Shown: positions 60,876-64,000 of the stretch, piece after piece
Position numbering within the stretch: position 1 is the stretch's first letter
How the letters are laid out: each line of letters opens with the position of its first letter
Source: Haloplanus salinarum
Lineage (GTDB): Archaea > Halobacteriota > Halobacteria > Halobacteriales > Haloferacaceae
DNA length: 64,000 bases
Assembly (NCBI RefSeq): GCF_024498175.1
Contig: NZ_CP101823.1
Coordinates: forward strand, 1,550,001 to 1,614,000
Reading direction: 5' to 3'
Made by a program: the position numbers and the translations under genes
Notes under the pieces: generated by a model
Databases searched by the model: none
The model's input: only the letters and a program-made list of their open reading frames with translations
Told to the model about the DNA's origin: nothing

Positions 60876-63449
60876 ATGGTACTGAGCATGTTCGGGACGT
60901 TGCAGGGACTCTACGTGGTGGTGTTCAGTCTCGCTGGCCTCGTCTGTCTCGGCGCGCTGCTCGGCGTTCGGACGCTGTCTCACGCCGACATCCGGCGTGG
61001 GCTTGCCGGGTTGTTTCTGTTGAACGGGGTCTGGGCCCTCCTGATGGCGATACGACTGCTGTTGCCGACGCTGTCGAGCAAGCGTGTCGTGTATCTGTTT
61101 GGATTGATCGCCGGCATCGGGACCGTCTTCGCGTGGCTCTACTTCGCCTCGGCCTACAGCGGCCGCCAATACCACCGATCACGATCCCTGCGGCTCGTTG
61201 CCGTCGCCGTGTTCTCCTCGATCGTCCTGATAAAGGTTACCAACCCGATCCACGGAGCCTACATGCAGATGCGAATCGTCACGGAACCGTTCCACCACGC
61301 CCGCGTCACGCACTTCGCGCCTCACTGGTTGGTGACTGGGTTCTCGTACACCGTCTCCGGACTGGGGTTCTGGTTTCTCTTCGATTCGTTCGCCGACGCC
61401 GATACCCGTCCGACCGCGCTGTATCTGCTCGTCTCGGTGACTGCACTGCCGCTCGTTCCGTACATCGCAGCCTACTACCACGAAGGGCCGGTGCTCCTGT
61501 TGAACTACGAGCCGATCGGCATCGCTATCTTCGCACTCGGCGTGTTCTGGTACGCACGCGGCGAGTTCACTCGCCTCAGTAATCCCGACCAGTCGTCCAT
61601 CGCCGAGAGTATCTCGGAGGGCGTACTCATCTTGGACGATCAAGGGACCGTCGTCAACTACAACGACAGCGCGGCCTCCGTTCTCGAAAACGGGCCCGTC
61701 CAAGGCCAGTCACTCGACGACGTCGACGCGGAACTGGCGAGCCTGGATAGCGGCGAAACGACCATCCTTTCACGGTCGGTGAGCGACCAGAGTGCCAAGT
61801 TCGAATGCCACCGGGAGGACATCGAGGCCGAGACTGCCTCGGAAGCCATCACGCTCACCGACGTGAGCCAGATCGTTCACCTGGAAGACGTCGCCCGGTT
61901 GTTTCGTGAGCTCAACAAAGTACTCATCCAGAACGGGGATCCGGACGAGTTCACCACGCTCGTCCCGGAGAAGCTGTCGACCATCGACGCGTACCGGATG
62001 GTCTGGCTGTGCGCCCCGACGGACGACGAGACCGGCTACGTCGCTGGCCAACCGGACGGGTACGTCCACCGCCAGCGCAGCGACATCGACAGCCCCGACC
62101 CGGTGGGCAGGGCGGCCGACACCGGTGACATACACGTCGCCGACGTCGATCCGAACAGCGATGAGGGGTGGGAAGCCGCGGCTGCCGACCGAGGTATCAC
62201 GGCGTGTCTGGCGGTCCCGTTGCACTTTCCCACCGGCAGGGAGTACGTACTCGGGGTCTACACGACGGCACTGGACGGGGTCAGCGAAGCCGAGATCGAG
62301 TTGTTCCGAGACATCTCCGAGGCGGTTCCGAACACGGTGGCGGCCATCACGGCCCATCAAGAAGCGAAGGAGTACCAGAAAGCAGTCGAACACGCCGGAT
62401 ACGCGATTTTCATCACCGACATCGACGGCGTAATCCGCCACGTCAACCCGGCCTTCGAAGAGATCACGGGGTATACGGCCGACGAAGCGATCGGGAAGAC
62501 ACCGCGTATCCTCAAATCCGGCGAGATGGACGAGGAGTACTACGAGCGACTCTGGGAGACCGTTCTCGGTGGCGAGGTGTTCTCGGACGAGATCATCAAC
62601 AAGACGAAAAGCGGGGACCGGTACCTCGCCCACCAGACGGCCGCACCGGTCACCGACGAGACCGGAGAACCGATCGCGTTCGTCGCCATCCAGGTGGAAC
62701 TGACGGAGGATATCGTCAGAAAACAGCGCCTGTCGGTCTTGAACCGGCTACTCAGACACAACCTCCGGAACAAACTGAACGTGATTTCCCTCCAGATGGC
62801 GCGACTCGAGGACCTCTACAAGTCCTCGAGTGATGCCAGCGAACGGGACACACAGGCCCGTCAAGTCGTCCAAGAGGTCCAGCGCGTGACCGAGGAGATC
62901 ATGACTCGCTCGGAGAAAGCGCACGAAATCGAGCAGATCTTCGATCGCCTCGACGCGACGGGGGAGTGTATGCCGCTGGCGTCGGCCACGAAGTCGGTCC
63001 GAAGAACGCTGTCCGACACCGAGGCGACCACGACGCTCGACGTCGCCGAGAATCTCGACTGCTACGAGATCACCCCCGAGATTCTGACGATCGTGGACGA
63101 ACTGATAACGAATGCCGTCAAACACAACACGAGTTCCGACCCGACGGTACACGTCGCTGTAACACTCAGCGACGACAGCGAGGTTCGGTTCTCGGTGAGC
63201 GATAACGGCCCCGGGCTATCCGCTCAGGAACAGCACATACTGACGGAGGGGGAGGAAACGCAACTCAACCACAGTAGTGGGCTCGGCCTCTGGATGGTCA
63301 CGTGGATCGTGACGTACTGTGGCGGAATGGTGGCGGCCGAGGTCGACGAGGAGGGGACGACGATCGACGTCTTACTCCCGGTGTGGCCCACGGAAGGTGG
63401 GCGGGAGCGTTCGAGGGTGGGTTCCCCGACCGACGGCGGTCGGGAGTGA
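60876..63449 (+). CDS. 7TM-PAS-GAF-PAS histidine kinase
   Basis: 857 residues, the largest kinase here. Seven TM segments (about 1-225) include FAWLYFASAYSGRQYHRSRS. A PAS (about 235-330: SISEGVLILDDQGTVVNYND), a GAF (about 345-500: SADTGD-like loop, ITACLAVPLHFPTGREYVLG) and a second PAS with PAC (about 505-615: HAGYAIFITDIDGVIRHVNP) follow. HisKA has His near 628 (NRLLRHNLRNKLNVISLQMA), the N-box is ELITNAVKHNTS, G1 is SDNGPGLSAQEQ and G2 is SSGLGLWMVTWIVTYCGGMV. ATG 60876 and ATG 60888 are both possible starts. No partner regulator is adjacent. Confidence 0.93.
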   Translation: MVLSMFGTLQGLYVVVFSLAGLVCLGALLGVRTLSHADIRRGLAGLFLLNGVWALLMAIRLLLPTLSSKRVVYLFGLIAGIGTVFAWLYFASAYSGRQYHRSRSLRLVAVAVFSSIVLIKVTNPIHGAYMQMRIVTEPFHHARVTHFAPHWLVTGFSYTVSGLGFWFLFDSFADADTRPTALYLLVSVTALPLVPYIAAYYHEGPVLLLNYEPIGIAIFALGVFWYARGEFTRLSNPDQSSIAESISEGVLILDDQGTVVNYNDSAASVLENGPVQGQSLDDVDAELASLDSGETTILSRSVSDQSAKFECHREDIEAETASEAITLTDVSQIVHLEDVARLFRELNKVLIQNGDPDEFTTLVPEKLSTIDAYRMVWLCAPTDDETGYVAGQPDGYVHRQRSDIDSPDPVGRAADTGDIHVADVDPNSDEGWEAAAADRGITACLAVPLHFPTGREYVLGVYTTALDGVSEAEIELFRDISEAVPNTVAAITAHQEAKEYQKAVEHAGYAIFITDIDGVIRHVNPAFEEITGYTADEAIGKTPRILKSGEMDEEYYERLWETVLGGEVFSDEIINKTKSGDRYLAHQTAAPVTDETGEPIAFVAIQVELTEDIVRKQRLSVLNRLLRHNLRNKLNVISLQMARLEDLYKSSSDASERDTQARQVVQEVQRVTEEIMTRSEKAHEIEQIFDRLDATGECMPLASATKSVRRTLSDTEATTTLDVAENLDCYEITPEILTIVDELITNAVKHNTSSDPTVHVAVTLSDDSEVRFSVSDNGPGLSAQEQHILTEGEETQLNHSSGLGLWMVTWIVTYCGGMVAAEVDEEGTTIDVLLPVWPTEGGRERSRVGSPTDGGRE

Positions 63450-63609
63450 CCCCCCGCGTGGGCAACCCCGAACGTCGTCCCGATTTCGGTCTCCGTATTT
63501 AACGCGCTACTCCTGCCGGGCGTCGACGACACCGGGAGAGCTGTTCCTTGAGGCGTGTTCTCGACCGAAGGAACGCCGCCCTCAAGACAACGTGGCGTGA
63601 AGTAGTGGG
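63450..63609. promoter_or_regulatory. Intergenic with a TATA-like box
   Basis: 160 bp; ccgtatttaacgcg near 63494-63507 is TATA-like but lies over 100 nt before the next start. Confidence 0.3.
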
Positions 63610-63855
63610 ATGGATCACGACCGAATTCACGCGCGCCGACCGGCCCACGACCCCGGTCGGTGGTCGACGGGGACTGTCGAGTCGATCACGGACCGCGACG
63701 GTCACTGCATCGTGACCGTCGAAACCGAGGAGGGGGGCGGGACCGAACTCGTTGTCACGGCCGCGATCCGTGAGCTCGTTCTCTCACGGATGGATATCGG
63801 CGAGGGAGAGTCGGCCGTCGGCGAACGGATCTGGTATCGGGAGCGTGGTGGGTGA
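63610..63855 (+). CDS. Small haloarchaeal conserved protein
   Basis: 81 residues. A beta-rich core (STGTVESITDRDGHCIVTVE; GTELVVTAAIRELVLSRMDI) ends with GESAVGERIWYRERGG. I have the impression of a short haloarchaeal family (DUF7861-like) with this VGERxWYR ending, but its role is unknown. There are no TM segments or metal motifs. Acidic, soluble. Confidence 0.65.
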   Translation: MDHDRIHARRPAHDPGRWSTGTVESITDRDGHCIVTVETEEGGGTELVVTAAIRELVLSRMDIGEGESAVGERIWYRERGG

Positions 63856-63913
63856 GCGGGGTCAGTAGGCCACCAGATTGATACACGGTTTCCGATCGCC
63901 GTGCCCCGTGTGC

Positions 63914-64000
63914 TCAGCCTGAGTCCGGTCCGTCTGCGGGTCGCGTATACCAGAGCGCCCAGAGGATCAACACGCCTTGCAGAGGGAGCCGGCCCCAGCG
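63914..64000 (-). CDS. C-terminus of a membrane protein, cut by the window end
   Basis: The last 28 codons of a minus-strand gene: RWGRLPLQGVLILWALWYTR then PADGPDSG and TGA. A TM helix followed by a short polar tail; the rest lies beyond the window, so no family can be given. Confidence 0.55.
   Translation of the reverse strand, partial: RWGRLPLQGVLILWALWYTRPADGPDSG

Noticed and set aside
34637-63449. Idea of a new defence or phage system in the kinase-rich half
   Set aside because: No nuclease, reverse transcriptase, methylase, STAND or TIR domain could be seen. The content is signal transduction plus remnants.
1-64000. tRNA, rRNA, CRISPR array or replication origin
   Set aside because: No clover-leaf with conserved TTCRANY and acceptor pairing, no rRNA-like sequence, no regularly spaced repeats and no Orc1/Cdc6 gene with origin boxes was seen. 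A tool-based scan could still find a weak tRNA.

Overview
The window comes from a halophilic archaeon (class Halobacteria). The signs are high GC, strongly acidic proteins, many GTG starts, TATA-like boxes about 25-30 nt ahead of leaderless starts, and families typical of the group: HTH-10/Bat regulator, HalX response regulator, HNxRN-type histidine kinases, SipW-type signal peptide, DUF7342, DUF5518 and a TFB-like fragment. I cannot name the species. The density of broken genes, IS remnants and dispersed repeats points to an accessory or recently rearranged region. I see no rRNA, tRNA, CRISPR array or replication origin.

Layout. 0-5 kb: a SWIM zinc-finger protein, a likely TumE-type toxin-antitoxin operon, a TFB-like micro-ORF, and a tnpB fragment cut by an IS5-like element beside a second decayed IS5-like element. 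5-8.6 kb: a cupin, a large SipW/TasA-like exported protein with a beta-propeller set into it, and 1.1 kb of repeat-bearing DNA. 8.6-18.9 kb: a potassium and stress block with an APC transporter fused to two USP domains, a USP protein, KhtT/KhtU-like K+ efflux genes, a diadenylate cyclase (dacZ), two TrkA proteins, a second APC transporter, a two-TM K+ channel with tandem RCK domains, and an orphan ribbon-helix-helix protein.

19.5-34.5 kb: mostly small, poorly characterised membrane proteins (DUF3592, DUF6498-like, Sensor family, DUF5518), one PAS histidine kinase, an ABC-2 exporter operon joined by GTGA overlaps, a lipoprotein and a MITE-like element. 34.6-63.4 kb: a signal-transduction island with seven intact histidine kinases (eight in the whole window) plus one kinase-like protein without a phospho-acceptor His. 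It also holds a KaiC-like ATPase, a Bat-type activator, one HalX response regulator and several wHTH proteins, with redox genes (FMN reductase, truncated GST, truncated flavoprotein) and several gene remnants between them.

The most striking observation is an inverted segmental duplication. Locus A (34.6-37.7 kb) and locus B (57.4-60.7 kb) both carried the set kinase-1 / kinase-2 / wHTH. Locus A has kept kinase-1 and lost kinase-2 and the wHTH. Locus B has kept kinase-2 and the wHTH and lost kinase-1. Other leads are the nested SipW protein, the kinase-dead/intact kinase pair with an ATGA overlap, the c-di-AMP/potassium block, and a dispersed roughly 370-400 bp repeat that carries the upstream region of a ribbon-helix-helix gene.
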